DNA of 64,000 nucleotides from Beroe forskalii (GCA_011033025.1 WFMF01000166.1:186001-250000); one strand, 5' to 3'. Counted from the first letter of the stretch, positions 22,754 to 35,122 are shown. Notes: a model not told the origin generated them from the sequence alone. Numbers and translations: made by a program.

Positions 22754-23961
22754 GGGATCGTTCACATATTACGTAATCAGCCGAGGGGGGAGGGGGTTTC
22801 CAAATGATTACGTTTGATTACGAGGGGGGGAGGGGGGTTTGGCCAATGATTACGTAATCAAAATATCTAAATTTTCATGAAAATTTTAAGGATTTTTATG
22901 AAAATTTCACCAATTTTCATGAAAATTTCAAGAATTTTGATAAAAATTTAAAGAATTTTCATGAAAATTTCAAGAATTTTATGAAAAGTTCAAGAATTTT
23001 TTATGAAAATTTAAAGGATTTCCGAATTTTTTAAACCAAAAATTAACCATTTGCAGAAAAAATTGTCAAAATTTCATAATTATGATTAAAACATGATCTA
23101 CTCTAACTCAATATGGTTCAGAATGTATAGTTCCTTTAGTGCTGCCCATATAGGAGGGATGTACTCCATTCGTTGAACTCTTCCAAACCACTTCAGTGCC
23201 TCTTTGTATATAAGGTTTGCTGCTCTGTGCTTGATCAGAGGTTCGGAGGCCTTCCTTTCCCTAGAGCTCTAGAGTTGATGCCAGAGCAGGTCTTGGCGTA
23301 CATCCGCAGCTCCATTATCCAGGAATCAATCTTTTTGATGAAGGTGTAGGAAGCTGCAGTTGTCTGTGAAGTTGCCAGACTCTGATCTGGCACTTAGGGG
23401 CTAGGGCTGATCTGGATCTTGGGTTCTGTCGGCTTTGGTGGCAGATGAGCAGGACACGGATACTGAACTTTGGTTCCATCGGTTTTGAAGGAGGTTGAGG
23501 TGGAACCAAGACATTGATTTCTGGCTCTTTAGTGGAACTGGGAGCCTCAGGTGTAGAGGAGGAGGAGGATGATCTGTTGGAGGTAAAGGAGGATGATGTC
23601 AGCAGAATAGGATGCGTTGGAGGAAGAGAAAGAGGAGGAGGTGTCCATCTCATTGTCAGAGGAGTTGTCGTAGGCGAGATTTCCGTAGGAAAAACTAAAA
23701 GAAGCTTTGAATGTCATCTTCAGGTCGATGATGTTGATGATTGAATTGAAACACGATACTGTTCTAATTTTTGTCAGTTAATATAGTTTTTACGTGGTGA
23801 CGTCAAAAAAACTGAAGGAGGGTGGGGGGGTTGGGCCATGATTACGTAATATTTTCCGAAAAAGAGGGGGGTTTGGCCATGATTACGTTTGATTACGGAG
23901 GGGGGGGGGGGAGGGGGGTAAAAATGCCCAAAAATTGATTACGTAATATGTGAACGATCCC
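22754..23961. mobile_element. PIF/Harbinger-like non-autonomous element, copy 1 (nested)
   Basis: The ends are inverted copies beginning GGGATCGTTCACATATTACG, and TAA lies directly outside both ends (22751-22753, 23962-23964). A 3-bp TAA duplication is typical of PIF/Harbinger elements. The interior has G-rich runs next to the ends, AT-rich repeats of the form TTTTCATGAAAATTT, and a decayed Pro/Ser-rich reading frame on the minus strand (about 23653-23315). A second copy is at 46007-47165. Confidence 0.85.
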
Positions 23962-24166
23962 TAATGAGGTTTATTGAAAGAGTTTAAATAGTTATGTAAT
24001 ATCGTCATAACCAGTTTTTATATTATGAAATTGAGAAGATAACAGATAACCAGTTTGCCATAAACAATTAAACAATCTATAATTATGACTATTCAAAATT
24101 CCTTCGTGCAACAAAAGGCTATTTCGAAAAGGCTTCATTCTTTAACGAAAATGTAGTTATCACAAT

Positions 24167-24835
24167 TTGTTGGATATTCCCTGGGCATATCATGATGATG
24201 AAATCCCCATTTTTCAAGTTCGTCAACTTGGTTTCATATCAGTCTCTGGAGGTCCTTGCCTAAAGTTAGACTTGGGAGAAACCTATGCTCTCAAGAACAA
24301 TACCTTTTACAGCGTAGACTGTCCGTCAAAAGTATGTTCTGGATGGAGTCCAGTTTCACTGACTCCAATATCATGCCTGAATGACGGGCACAACGTTTCA
24401 TGTACGACATTTGTCAAACAGTGTGGTAACACAGCGTCGCTTATCATCGAGAGTGGTATACTCCTCACTACTCAACAATCTGTATACGGGGTACATAAGA
24501 ATGCAAACAGAGCTAAAATTATAAGGGGGGGGGGATCATTATTCATACCCTGGGATGACTTCAGAAGATTTGACGTCCAAGAAAGATCAGGCATCAGATC
24601 ATTTTACCCACTAGTATCAGAATGTAAAGATTCAGTACTATGCAATAGATATATCCCTGTGAATATACATTATGATAAAGTATTAAATGATGGACTTGAT
24701 ATATATCGTGTGAATCACACAATAGAGAAGGATATCCTCCGCCATACTGTAAACGAAATTGAAATCATTAAAAAGGATGCCATACCCAAAGGGACTCATT
24801 TGATGATTTGTTACGTTAATAATTTTATGTTGTAG
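24167..24835 (+). CDS. Cysteine-rich ORF without ATG inside the 6.3-kb element
   Basis: A 222-codon open frame, open from about 24145, with no ATG near its start, so it is either an exon (an acceptor-like TGTAG precedes it at about 24155) or a truncated gene. It has about ten cysteines in pairs (DCPSKVC, SCLNDGHNVSC, ECKDSVLC) and glycosylation sequons (NNT, NVS, NHT), which suggests an extracellular or envelope-type ectodomain. I do not recognise the family. A viral or retroelement glycoprotein remnant and a captured host exon are both possible. No membrane segment is visible before the stop at 24835. Confidence 0.4.
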   Translation: MLDIPWAYHDDEIPIFQVRQLGFISVSGGPCLKLDLGETYALKNNTFYSVDCPSKVCSGWSPVSLTPISCLNDGHNVSCTTFVKQCGNTASLIIESGILLTTQQSVYGVHKNANRAKIIRGGGSLFIPWDDFRRFDVQERSGIRSFYPLVSECKDSVLCNRYIPVNIHYDKVLNDGLDIYRVNHTIEKDILRHTVNEIEIIKKDAIPKGTHLMICYVNNFML

Positions 24836-26590
24836 GTGGAAACGAAGATCGCAAAACGTTATTGTTTCACTTTCCGTAGTTTGAAGAACCCTTATGTTTT
24901 GTGTCTTCTTCAACTGTATACTTCGATAACAGTAACATGTTTATTTTGATATCATGCTGATCTGATGTTATATATGCCAATTGTATCAAATTGATAAATA
25001 AACATTTCTCTGTAGTAAATGTTTATTGTTTTGGTAAGATTTATAAACAAGAGCAAGTAATAGAATGACCATCTCGGTAACGGGTTGAGATAGAGCCTTG
25101 AAACCATGCTCCGCCCTCATAAAACGACCATTTCCAGTGGAGTTACATGGTCTGATGGTCTCCATCTCATAAGCTGTCCAAATGCCCAAAATGGGCCTCA
25201 TTGACAGCCAAAATGGCCATGTTGGGGATTATCTCGGGAACGGGTTGAGATAGAGCTTTAAAAACACGATCTACCCTCATAAACCGATCATTTCCCGTTG
25301 GGTTACATGGTTCTGATGTTCTCCATCTCATAAACTGTCCAAATAAACTTTTTTTGGTATATATTTGACCTATATGCTATCGGATCCAACCCTCAAACCT
25401 AGATTAAGATTTATTTTACACCCATGTTTGGTATAGCCCTTACTAATAGCTCATATCAAGGAGCCTTAGGAGAATTCGGATATGGTAGACTGAATTTTTC
25501 ATCGGTGGGACGGTGGGTTATGAAAATCGTATTCACGTTTTAAGTTATCGCTTTTTAAAACACCAAAACTTCAGCCCAATTACACTGTCATCATAATCGG
25601 AACTTCTTCATTCTTGGATATGATAGGCATAGCAAATGGTACAGATAACCGGAATGCTAAAATAATCAAATGAATAAGAATTGTGTCGTGAGGCGTGTAC
25701 TACGTAGAATTAACTAGCATTTCCAAACTCAAAAGCAATTTATCGTCAAAATCATGCACTTGCAGTCAGCTCATTGGGGACTGGTAGTGGGGTTAAGGTA
25801 GCAAGAACTATCCTCCAGTAAACGTGATAAGTTATCGAAAGACAGCCCAAAGAGTGGAGTGGAATATTATCGTCTGCCTGTCAGGTTTTGTCCCAGTGGT
25901 CCGATGCATAGTACTGATCGCTCATTTGCTTGTGTGGCACTGACCGCTATCACGTGATCCTAACCACTTGAGGTTGAATTTTATCGAAAATTGGTGTTGG
26001 TACCGGAAAGCTAAATCGTTCTTGGTTCCCAGGAAAAATTCCCAACTTTTTCGTATATTTTTTCAAACCTTTCGTTTTTTTTTGAAAACTGAAAATTAAA
26101 ATTTGGCCAGGATAGATGTCGTACCTATATCGTGTGTAAGAGTGTGTTAGGTGTGTGTGTATTCCGTAATGTACATTATACATTTACATTCGGTCATTAT
26201 ACGATAAAGAATCTTAGGCGGAGTGGTTAGATACTGTCATTCTAATATTTAGCAGAAATATCCGGTCTACACGATAATGGGTGATTGAGGGAGTGGTATG
26301 GTATGATACACACAGCCGTGTTATCATTGCTCAGTAGGAACACACTAACGGCATTCTTGTGGGACTGGTTACATATTTAGGTATTCCGATAATAGCTGCT
26401 CCTGGTGATTACAATTTGGGGCATGCTTCTGAAGGTGAAGTTGGTGTGAACCACGTGCGAGAGCATTCCAGTTTTCAGTTTGTTTACATATTTAAACTAA
26501 AACCGCGTGCGGACGCCGAATCTCATACCAAACCACTCCCACAAGTATGCGTCCTTACCACTCCGGATCCAAAAGTATAATTCCTTATTC

Positions 26591-27420
26591 ATGCTATTAT
26601 ACAAGCACAATCAATAACATTCATTCTGAAAATCAGCATTCATGCCCATTGCCCACAAAGAAGTATAATTCCAGACTCCAGTAGTAGAAAGTACCTTTCT
26701 TGAGAAATAAAATCACCTAACTACTTAATAAAATATTCAGGTAAAAATTGTAAAAAATAAAATCAATTCAAACATGTTACATTTTCAATGTTTAACCAGC
26801 ACTTACTTCATATTATTAAATATTAATACTTCCATAACTCATATTGTAATTCTGTTGGTGGGACATCAAGTTATGATTCTGATTATTATAATCTACAATT
26901 GGAGACAGCGAAGGGATTGAAGCTGTCTCAAATTTAATATGTCATTTATATTCAAAATACAGCTATTTCGTGATACTTCAGAATATGTTAAGAATATATG
27001 GCATGATTGAATATAGAATATGAATTGAAGCTCAGCAAATCATAGGTAATACACTAATATATAATTTATATAAATTAAGTTTCATCTACAGTATGATAAA
27101 TTATTTAAACAAATCATTTGGGCCATCATTTAGGAAATCATATATGATGCATGTTCCAAACAGTATTCTATCCAGTGCACTCGCACAGTTACCACCTTAC
27201 CCACATTTAATATTCTTATTAACTGGGCAGTGATTGTCCTCCTTTTCTTCACTAAGAATCATGGTAGGAGTCCATCTGTACTTGAAACCATGGCACGCTC
27301 AAGGCTGCGACACTTTAATGTTGTAAATGCCTGGTATCACATGTTCTTTGAAAATCCCAAGACTAGTCTCTTTTTATCTTAGTGTATTGAATTTATTGCT
27401 AATAGTAATAGTGACACCAA
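26591..27420. other. No gene recognised; very AT-rich
   Basis: This lies between the 6.3-kb element and the LINE. The 5' end of the LINE may extend into its right part, but I see no ORF1-type protein. Confidence 0.35.
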
Positions 27421-30420
27421 GTATCGTGAACCCGGACCTAAGCCTAGGCCGATGACCCTATTTTATAATAATGTGCAAGGCCCTATAGATCCTAGTCAGA
27501 TTAAATCCAAAACCCCAAAACTTAACATGACGAAAATACATGAACTCCATTCATATCTCTTTGTCAATAAACCTGATATAGTTGTTTTGAACGAAACCTG
27601 GATAAATTCTTCTATTCTTGATTCAGAAGTTTTACCCAACACATACAAAGTTTTTAGAGAAGACAGGACCTTAAAAAACATCCCTTTGACCCAAAACAGC
27701 CTAAAAATTTCGTAAAGGAGGAGGCGGTGTCCTGATAGGCATAAGGAATGATATCGATGTTGAATGTACGAAGTTGGTTTTATTAAGGTACAGGCTGAGA
27801 TATTATCAGTAAATATCAAAACACCCTCAGGTAAAAAGGTTTAATGTAACCACCTCTACAGAGTAGGAAACTTAGGCACAGATAACTTCCTGATGAAGTT
27901 AGGAAATTCCTCACAGGACTTGCAAGAAAAAAGTTAGATAAACATATTCTCATCGGTGACTTGAACTTCCTGAGTTAAATGGCCTGATACCTCAACATCT
28001 GTCAACCTGCATAAGAGCTTTATCGACATGATTACTGACGAATTTGGCCATTCACAATTAATTGATTTGCCCACCCACAAGGGCGGTAATATTCTTGATC
28101 TGGCATTCACTAACATCTCGGACTTGATTAAGGATGTAAGAGTTCTCGGCCATAATGAAGCATGTAAATCAGATCACTTTGGTATAGATTTTAAGGTGGG
28201 GCTAGATGTCTCTTTCAGAAAAATGGAGAAGCGGGAAATCTTCAATTTCTCTAAGGCAAACTGGAGAGGGATAAATTTTGAGCTCAAAAAAATAGATTGG
28301 AACTCCCTCATTGAATCTAAGGATCCTCATGTATCATGGCCATTATTTAAGAATACCCTCCACACCCTTTGTAACAAATATATTCCTAAAAAGGTAATTA
28401 GGCACCAATTCGAACCTCCTTGGTTCGATAGTGATTGTGATCGAGTTAGACGTGAGAAAGAAAAATGGAGAGAAAAGGCCAATTCTGAAAATGGTACTAA
28501 TGAAGATCGAGAAAAATTTCGCAAATCAAGGAGGGATCTTAAGAAAATTATGAATTTAAAAATAAGAATCAATGTGCAGGATGATGATGATACGTCACTG
28601 ATACCTAAAAAGTTCTGGAAGTATGTTAAATCTAAGTCTAAATCTACCCGCATACCTGAAACTGTCTGGTATAAAAACTGCTATCGGACAAAACCTATTG
28701 ACCAAGCTAACTTATTTAACACATTCTTTTCTGACCAATTTTCCGAGGCCAGCTCCTGACATCGATATTGATATGCAACCTGACTTAGACCGTTTTAATG
28801 GACTGAAATTTCACGAATTTGATGTTTTTCTTTTAAAAAAAAATAACCCTAGCAAAGCTGCAGGCCCAGATGGCATCCATGGTATGGTCCTTAAAATTGT
28901 GCAGCCACACTAGCACGGCCTCTTACAATAATGTTTAATATATCTTATAACACTGGTTGTATACCGTGTGACTGGAAACTAGCATCTGTTGTACCAGTGC
29001 ATAAGAAAGATGAAAAGGGCTCAGTAGAAAATTACAGACCAATCTCCTGACATCCTTAGTAATGAAAATTTTCGAACGTTGCATAAAGAAAGAGCTTTTT
29101 AGTGAATGCGAACGCCTCCTAGATGTAAGGCAGCATGGCTTTATAAATGAGAAATCGTGTACTACTCAAATGGTCCCATTTATCCACAATATTTCGTTAT
29201 CCCTAAACAATAAATCTAAAACTGATATTATTTACTTTGACTTCATAAAGCTTTTGACAGTGTCTCACATGACTTGATATTGCATAAACTAAAGGTTAAT
29301 TTTAATATAAATGGACCCATGCTCAGATTTATTCGTGCATATTTGAAGGATAGGAAACAACAGGTAGTAATTGGTGGATCACTGTCCACTCAGTTGCCAG
29401 TTAACTCAGGAGTACCCCAAGGTTCTATTCTAGGCCCTTTGCTTTTTGTTTTGTTTATTAATGACATGTTCAACTGTATAAGCCCTGAAACCAACATCGC
29501 CCTTTATGCAGATGATACGAAAATCTGGAGAGAAATTGAGATATCGGCTGATCATTTTGCTCTACAAGCTGACATAGATAATCTTCATAACTGGTCTGTA
29601 CTAAACAAGATGAAGTTCCATCCTTCGAAATGTAAAGCTCTAGCTGTAACAAACCAAAGAAACATACTCCATAATCTACCATGTACAATCTTCCAGTACA
29701 AACTTCACAATACTTACATAGATTATGTTGCATCCCAGGTAGACTTGGGAATCACAGTAAACTCTAGACTTTTATGGTCAGAACAATGCACTAGTCTATT
29801 ATCTAAAACAAACTCCCGTCTAGGACTTGTAACACGTATTTGTCATTTCACCTGTGATAAAAGACAAAAAAGAACATTTTACCTTACACTTGTTAGGTCT
29901 CTATTTGAGCATTGCTCTATCATTTGGCATCCAGTTAGCTACAACCAGCTCAGTGGTTTTGAAGCCATCCAAAAACGGGCCGTTCAGTGGATTGAAGGCC
30001 GTCCCCATGACCATATCTGTGATACTGAATACTACAATAAACTGAAAACCCTGAATATCCCTCCAATAAAACACAAATTTATCATAACTGACCTAATCAT
30101 GATGTTCAAAATCATACACTCTCTCATCCCCATCACCTTACCAGAAGGCTTTCATATCATTAAACATACTGAAGTGAGGAGCACCAGAAGCACAAATGAT
30201 ATTGTAAGCAAAGAGGATTGTTCGAGATTGAAATGTACCATAAGGCTTAATTGTGATAACTTTAGGAATTCATTTTTCTGTAGAACAATGGTCATATGGA
30301 ACAAAATCCCCTATAGTATCAGGCAAGTTAAAAGCATCTCCACCTTTAAATCACAACTCAAAACCTTCCTCTGGAAAGCAGATCTAGATTGGCCCAATTA
30401 ATTTAATTGGTTCGGTCTAG
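27420..30420 (+). mobile_element. Decayed non-LTR retrotransposon (LINE)
   Basis: Fragments in several frames follow the order of a LINE ORF2. An AP-endonuclease start (PDIVVLNETW, about 27570) is followed by its C-terminal part (SDHFGIDF, about 28170). Reverse-transcriptase motifs come next: AAGPDGIH (about 28860), a shifted NYRPIS (about 29035), SGVPQGSILGPLLF (about 29407) and YADDTKIW (about 29505). Then a maturase-like C-terminal domain runs to the stop at 30401. Frameshifts and stops near 27715, 28760, 28913, 29047 and 29270 break it, so it is inactive. The motifs fit the CR1/Jockey side of the LINE tree; the clade is not settled. Confidence 0.88.
29274..30401 (+). pseudogene. Reverse-transcriptase C-terminal part of the LINE
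   Basis: This is the longest open piece (about 375 codons, no ATG start). It includes QGSILGP, the catalytic YADD and the thumb and C-terminal region ending TFKSQLKTFLWKADLDWPN. It is out of frame with the upstream fragments, so it is part of a broken ORF2 rather than a gene. Confidence 0.85.
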
Positions 30421-30974
30421 GAACTGGATGGTTCTTATAAGTCATAAGGCAAGAGCAAACATACCCTTACTCACGAAATTTTCTAAATTCGTATTTTTCG
30501 AAATGATGGTCTTGATGCAGAAAAGTAAGTTGTGGTCTAGGTCTGTTTAAAAGTGACAATTCAAATACCAATATATGACTACAATTGACAACCATATTAT
30601 TTCAATTTTGGTTAATTTACCAAATTTGTGAGTTTGTGATTTAATTTTATCAGATGACATAATTATTTATTAATATTGTTATTATTCATTCTATAACATA
30701 TATATTGATTGATGTTTATGACGGGCCTCCCTGTAATAATGGTTAACGCTGTGTTGGGAGTTTAGCCGAGATTTTGCACTTGATTTATATTTTACTGTGC
30801 TATTTTGGCTAAGTAGGAAAGACAGAATGTTTTAACCTGAATGACATTGTAAAATATATTTCATGTAAAATTTGAATTTGTGTAGATACAGTAAATGGCA
30901 TTCTTAGGTGAAGTTAAGAGCAGCTGTTTCTTTGATATAAAAGTGCTGCATGAAAAATCAGAAATATAGAAAAA

Positions 30975-32565
30975 TTATCCAATGTTCAACAACAATTCAG
31001 TTGGTGAGAGCTCTGGTGGTAATGATACTGATTCTAAATCATCTTTGAGGAAATCACTGACAGTGAAGGCAGTCAAAATTTCTTCATAATCTGATCCATT
31101 TTCAAGAAATACAGTCACAGCATCAGGGTGCTCAGTTTTAAGGTGATTCTTAAACAAATTTCGTGTTTTGAATCTAATACAGCACAATTTACATGAGTTT
31201 GAATCAGCAACAGAGGAACATATTCTCTCTTTCCTGTGCTTGTTGAGGCCATAATCTGTTCTGAAGTCAATCAGACAAGTTGAACATCTATAGAGTGACT
31301 TGAATTTATTATGAGCATCATGTAAATGTCGCTTCAGTATGTTTTTATAAGGTGTAGTAAATGTACAGAAATCACAATGCTGAACGCTTTCCTTTGAGTG
31401 AACGGATGAGATATGCCTTGACAGTTCTTGCTGCCTATAATAGCTTTTTGGACAACTTGAACATGTAAAGCACTTTTCTTGTACCATAGATTTTTTTGAA
31501 CGTTTTCTGCAGGTTTTGAGGTGATTACAGTAATTATCATACCTTTTGACAGACACCTGGCAATATGGACAACAATACTTAGAGCTGTTTTTATGGCTGT
31601 GGCAACTTTCCATGTGCCGTCGGAGATTTTCTGGCCTAGAAAAAGTTTTCTTGCATGAATAGCATGAAGGAACTTTTGCTTCTTTTCTTGGTAAGTGCTC
31701 TGAAGTGAAATGTGGATAAAATAAGTTACATCTGACTGAGATTAATATAATAACTAAATGAGAATTACCATTAACTACAAAACAAAGATGACTGTATTTG
31801 TTCTACAAAGAAGAATTACCAATCAATTATTGAATACGTGCTCACTGCTCATTCATATTTTATATGATAGGTAAATGACTCTAAATCTACACATTTTTCA
31901 TGCCAGTAGTGTTAAATACCCCTCCAGTCAATTTCTTTTTATACTTTCCATTCCTTGGCCTTTTAAACCAAGATTCATGCTAGAATCAATATTGGTGTAC
32001 ACTGTACCAATATTGGTGTACCAATAGGTACACCTATCATTTTATCTTAAGGTATTACATTCTTACATACCTAGGGTATATCTATAATCGCATAATTTTG
32101 AATTATTTGATTACCTGGGGGTTTGTAATCAATTTGCTCAGGAGCAATTTGTCCCATTTCCTTGTTTTCTTCATTTCTGCTTTTCAAGTTATCAACTACT
32201 GCATCAAAGCCAACACCACCAGGTACAGTACTTTTGATATTGTTATTTTTGCTATTACACATAGGTTTTGAAGAATGGTCTTGGGCCAATTCACCAAGAT
32301 GTGAACCATATGGTTGCTCACTAACAAGAAGCAAAGAATGGTTTGGGACTGATAGAAGTGATCCATTTTGAACACTAACCCAATTGCCATTTTGTTGATG
32401 CAAAACTAGGGATGTACTACATTGGGCCAGATTAAGAATGGGATTATAGACTTCCACTGGCATAATGACAGAAAATTGATTGTTTGAATGTGCCTCATCA
32501 AATGTTTGTCTGAATGATTCATTGCTGATATAAGCCAAATCTTGGGTGTTGATTGACTTTTCCAT
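30975..32565 (-). CDS. C2H2 zinc-finger protein, two exons
   Basis: Exons 32565-32115 and 31699-30975 (minus) join through a phase-1 intron to 391 residues. The ATG at 32565 is chosen because TGA lies in frame 18 bases upstream. The N-terminal 150 residues (MEKSINTQDLAYISN) are Asn/Gln/Ser-rich without a known domain. The second exon carries six fingers: CYSCKKTFSRPENLRRHMES (then CH), CPYCQVSVKRYDNYCNHLK, CSSCPKSYYRQQELSRHISS, CDFCTFTTPYKNILKRHLHD, CSTCLIDFRTDYGLNKHRK and CKLCCIRFKTRNLFKNHLK. The second and fifth end with Cys in place of the last His. The intron splits the protein just before finger 1. It is a probable DNA-binding nuclear protein; the target is unknown. The acidic C-terminus (DDLESVSLPPELSPTELLL) could be an activation or contact region. 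Confidence 0.85.
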
Positions 32566-33486
32566 TGTCACACTTTTCCATAGTCACAAGTTATCTTCAG
32601 CAATATATTTTTCTTGATGAGATTATCATATCATTTGCTCCCTGAAAAACAAACTAGATCAGTTCATGTGTAATCATCATCAGTACGAACAACTATTGTG
32701 TCAAATGTTGGTATATCCAAAGTGTGTTTCTCAACTCAACCCCAGATCTCTTCCTAATCTCTGCATGGACATAAAGTTAACTTATTCGTAACAAATGGGC
32801 TTAATCCCAAGCTAGATCACTAATCTTTAAGTTGATAAAAAGTAGAATTAACAAGCATACTTCAGCAGCCTAGAAAAACATAAAACAATTTGTGGTAATA
32901 TTTTAAGAAAATGTAGTTCTTGGCTCACTCTAACTGTAACAGAATTTCCATCTGAGTGCACAATGCTATTCCTTTTATAGCTTGCATGAGTGACCAACTC
33001 ACCATAGGCCACTAAATATTGAGACTGCAGACTAGATACATTGAATATAGTTATTACTTAACTAGCAGGCCCATTGAGTCTGCTAAATTGCAGCTCATTG
33101 GAAACTCATGCTTCATAGAACCTCTTCACAGATTTCAAACATTGCAATTGGAACAAATGAAAAACCTTTTACTGCGTCGAATCAGAACCAAAGTAAAAGG
33201 TTCAGGTGAGTAGTGTAACAAAGTAAACAGGGTGAGATATGAAATTCACACTTCACATGTTCCCATAGTAACAGAATTACTTTTCCCAATCTGCAAGCGC
33301 ATTCTGAAAAAAATCCTATACGCACAACTGCACAAGGACACAGTGCCCATACGCACAGTTTTTCCATTGTAATCCATGATAATGACACAGGGTTGAGAGT
33401 CCCATCATTATAATTAAAAATAATAAATATGCAGGCAAAAACATGCTCCTTCTTGCGAGCACAATGTCAAAACTGTGCTAAACTGG

Positions 33487-33704
33487 TTCCTAAGCCCGCA
33501 TAGGTGTGTGTACGCGCCGCTGGGGAAGCGCGCCGCGCGAGCCACACAGGGATATACGTGTTTAGCAACTAAACTGGTTACCCAAAATGCATGGACCATT
33601 GTCCGATAATATTAAAATGATTTCTCTTCATTATACAAATTGCTAAACACGTATACCCCTGTAATCGTCGCGCGGCGCGTACACACACCTATGCGGGCTT
33701 AGGA
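33487..33704. repeat. 218-bp foldback with GC-rich arms
   Basis: TTCCTAAGCCCGCATAGGTG opens the left arm, which closes with ATATACGTGTTTAGCA; the right arm (33641-33704) is its inverted copy. Further single copies in the right-arm orientation lie at 33731-33809 and 34029-34131. The CpG-rich core of GCGCGC type varies in length between copies. Confidence 0.8.
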
Positions 33705-34177
33705 ATTAGACAAATAATTATTACCTTCTATTTGCCAAACACGTATATCCCTGTGTGGCTCGCGTAGGGAAGCGCGTGGCGCGTACACACACCTATGCGG
33801 GCTTAGGAAACCTTCTATCAGCTATCTGTTCCATTGCATCACTTCCCCTAACCAGGGGCGCGGCACTTGCCGCGCACTGCGTGCGCGTAACCAGGGTACG
33901 GTCCTGGTTAGGGCAATCCATCACCAATTCAGAAACATACCAAAAGTTATCAGGACTAAGATGAGTACTTGAAAGAGTTTACACTTGAAGCCTCACGTCG
34001 ACATGTTACCCGACCCTACCTATACCCTTGCTAAACACGTATATCCCTGTCTGAGTTGCGCGGCGCGCTTCCTCAGAACAGGTCCCGTAGGGTAGCGCGG
34101 CGCGCGTACGCACACCTATGCGGGCTTAGGAACCTATACCCGCGCGCGCGGCGTAAGGCTCCACATTTGGTATGTCT

Positions 34178-34376
34178 CCCATATAAATGATAAACGGCTC
34201 TGAGTGACTTCACAGATCTAAACGTCAATTTTTCTGTAATGTGTAACCCGAACCCATGATTTTTAACAAATCATGGCCCTAATTTCCTGACCCTAACCCT
34301 AGTCCTTAAAGCGCTTAATTATATTTTCTGAGTGACGTCATTGTCATAGATAACGAAGGCTCGCGTTTATATAGGA
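34178..34376 (-). mobile_element. Short inverted-repeat element (MITE-like), copy 2
   Basis: This is homologous to 6970-7193 in inverse orientation. It shares the CCCATATA-type ends, the block around TGACGTCA, the TTAAGCGC motif, and CCCTAACCCTAGTCC where copy 1 has GGACTAGGGTTAG. Confidence 0.65.
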
Positions 34377-35122
34377 GACCGACCTTTTTATCACCGATAT
34401 TGATTAGACTTACAACTTAGAGTTACCACATGTTACGTGTCCCTGTTTGTTCGCGCTCGCTTTTCGTAGAAATGAGAAAAGTCACAAACTCTTCTTCTTT
34501 GAAGAGGCGCTTGCGCGCGCAAAATAAGGCTCCGTAACATGGAGTAAACTTAGACCACTTTCGTATATTTATACAAATCAAAATTGCTGCAATTTCGAGT
34601 GTTGATTTTACATTGTAAAATAAATAAATTTCACTATCACATTGTCACGAGGTTCATCTGCATTGCATCGTCACACTCACTCACACACTTCGTTTTAATT
34701 TTGCAAATTCCCAAATCAATATGAACAAAATGGTTTCAATCTTAATAATTAAGCCTGATTAACGATTGATTTTAATAATTATATCCCATATCAAGTCATT
34801 CATCATTGTCAACTGCAAACTGTTCCTCGCGTGGTTATTGGATAAATAGAAAAGATACAAACACCCAACTTCTGGCTAATAAAATTAAAATCAAACGGCA
34901 AAATCCTTGAATATTAACTTCTTAAAGGGACAGTTGCACTGGCCAGATACTCATTAACAGAAAGTCTTTGTTTAACTTTAAGTTTAAGATCGCCCACAAG
35001 TACATGTAATTGTATTGAAGTTTAATTTAAAAACATTCGTGGTGATCATAAGGTCTCCTTCGTACGCTACGCACATTTCAATCTCAGATAATAAAACTCT
35101 GCAAGTGCAGGGCGTGTTGGGT

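Larger units (their letters stand above)
20286..26590. mobile_element. 6.3-kb element with about 1.25-kb terminal inverted repeats
   Basis: The left arm (20286 to about 21530) and the right arm (about 25346 to 26590) are inverted copies, with ends GAATAAGGAATTATAC and its complement. Inside them lie subterminal 160-bp direct repeats: about five on the left (21590-22380) and about two in inverted orientation on the right (25060-25345). The middle carries a nested Harbinger-like element (22754-23961) and one cysteine-rich ORF (about 24145-24835). No transposase was recognised. Without the nested insertion the element would be about 5.1 kb. Target-site duplications are not clear. Confidence 0.85.
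32600..35122. other. Intergenic, rich in short GC-rich repeats
   Basis: No gene is recognised between the zinc-finger gene and the receptor's last exon. It contains four copies of a GC-rich short repeat (33487-34131), an inverted TAACCAGGG pair (33849-33918) and the second MITE-like copy (34178-34376). Confidence 0.5.

Noticed and set aside
23315-23744. ORFs on both strands in the Harbinger-like element
   Set aside because: Low-complexity Pro/Ser or Glu/Gly-rich frames inside a decayed repeat; no transposase motif is visible.
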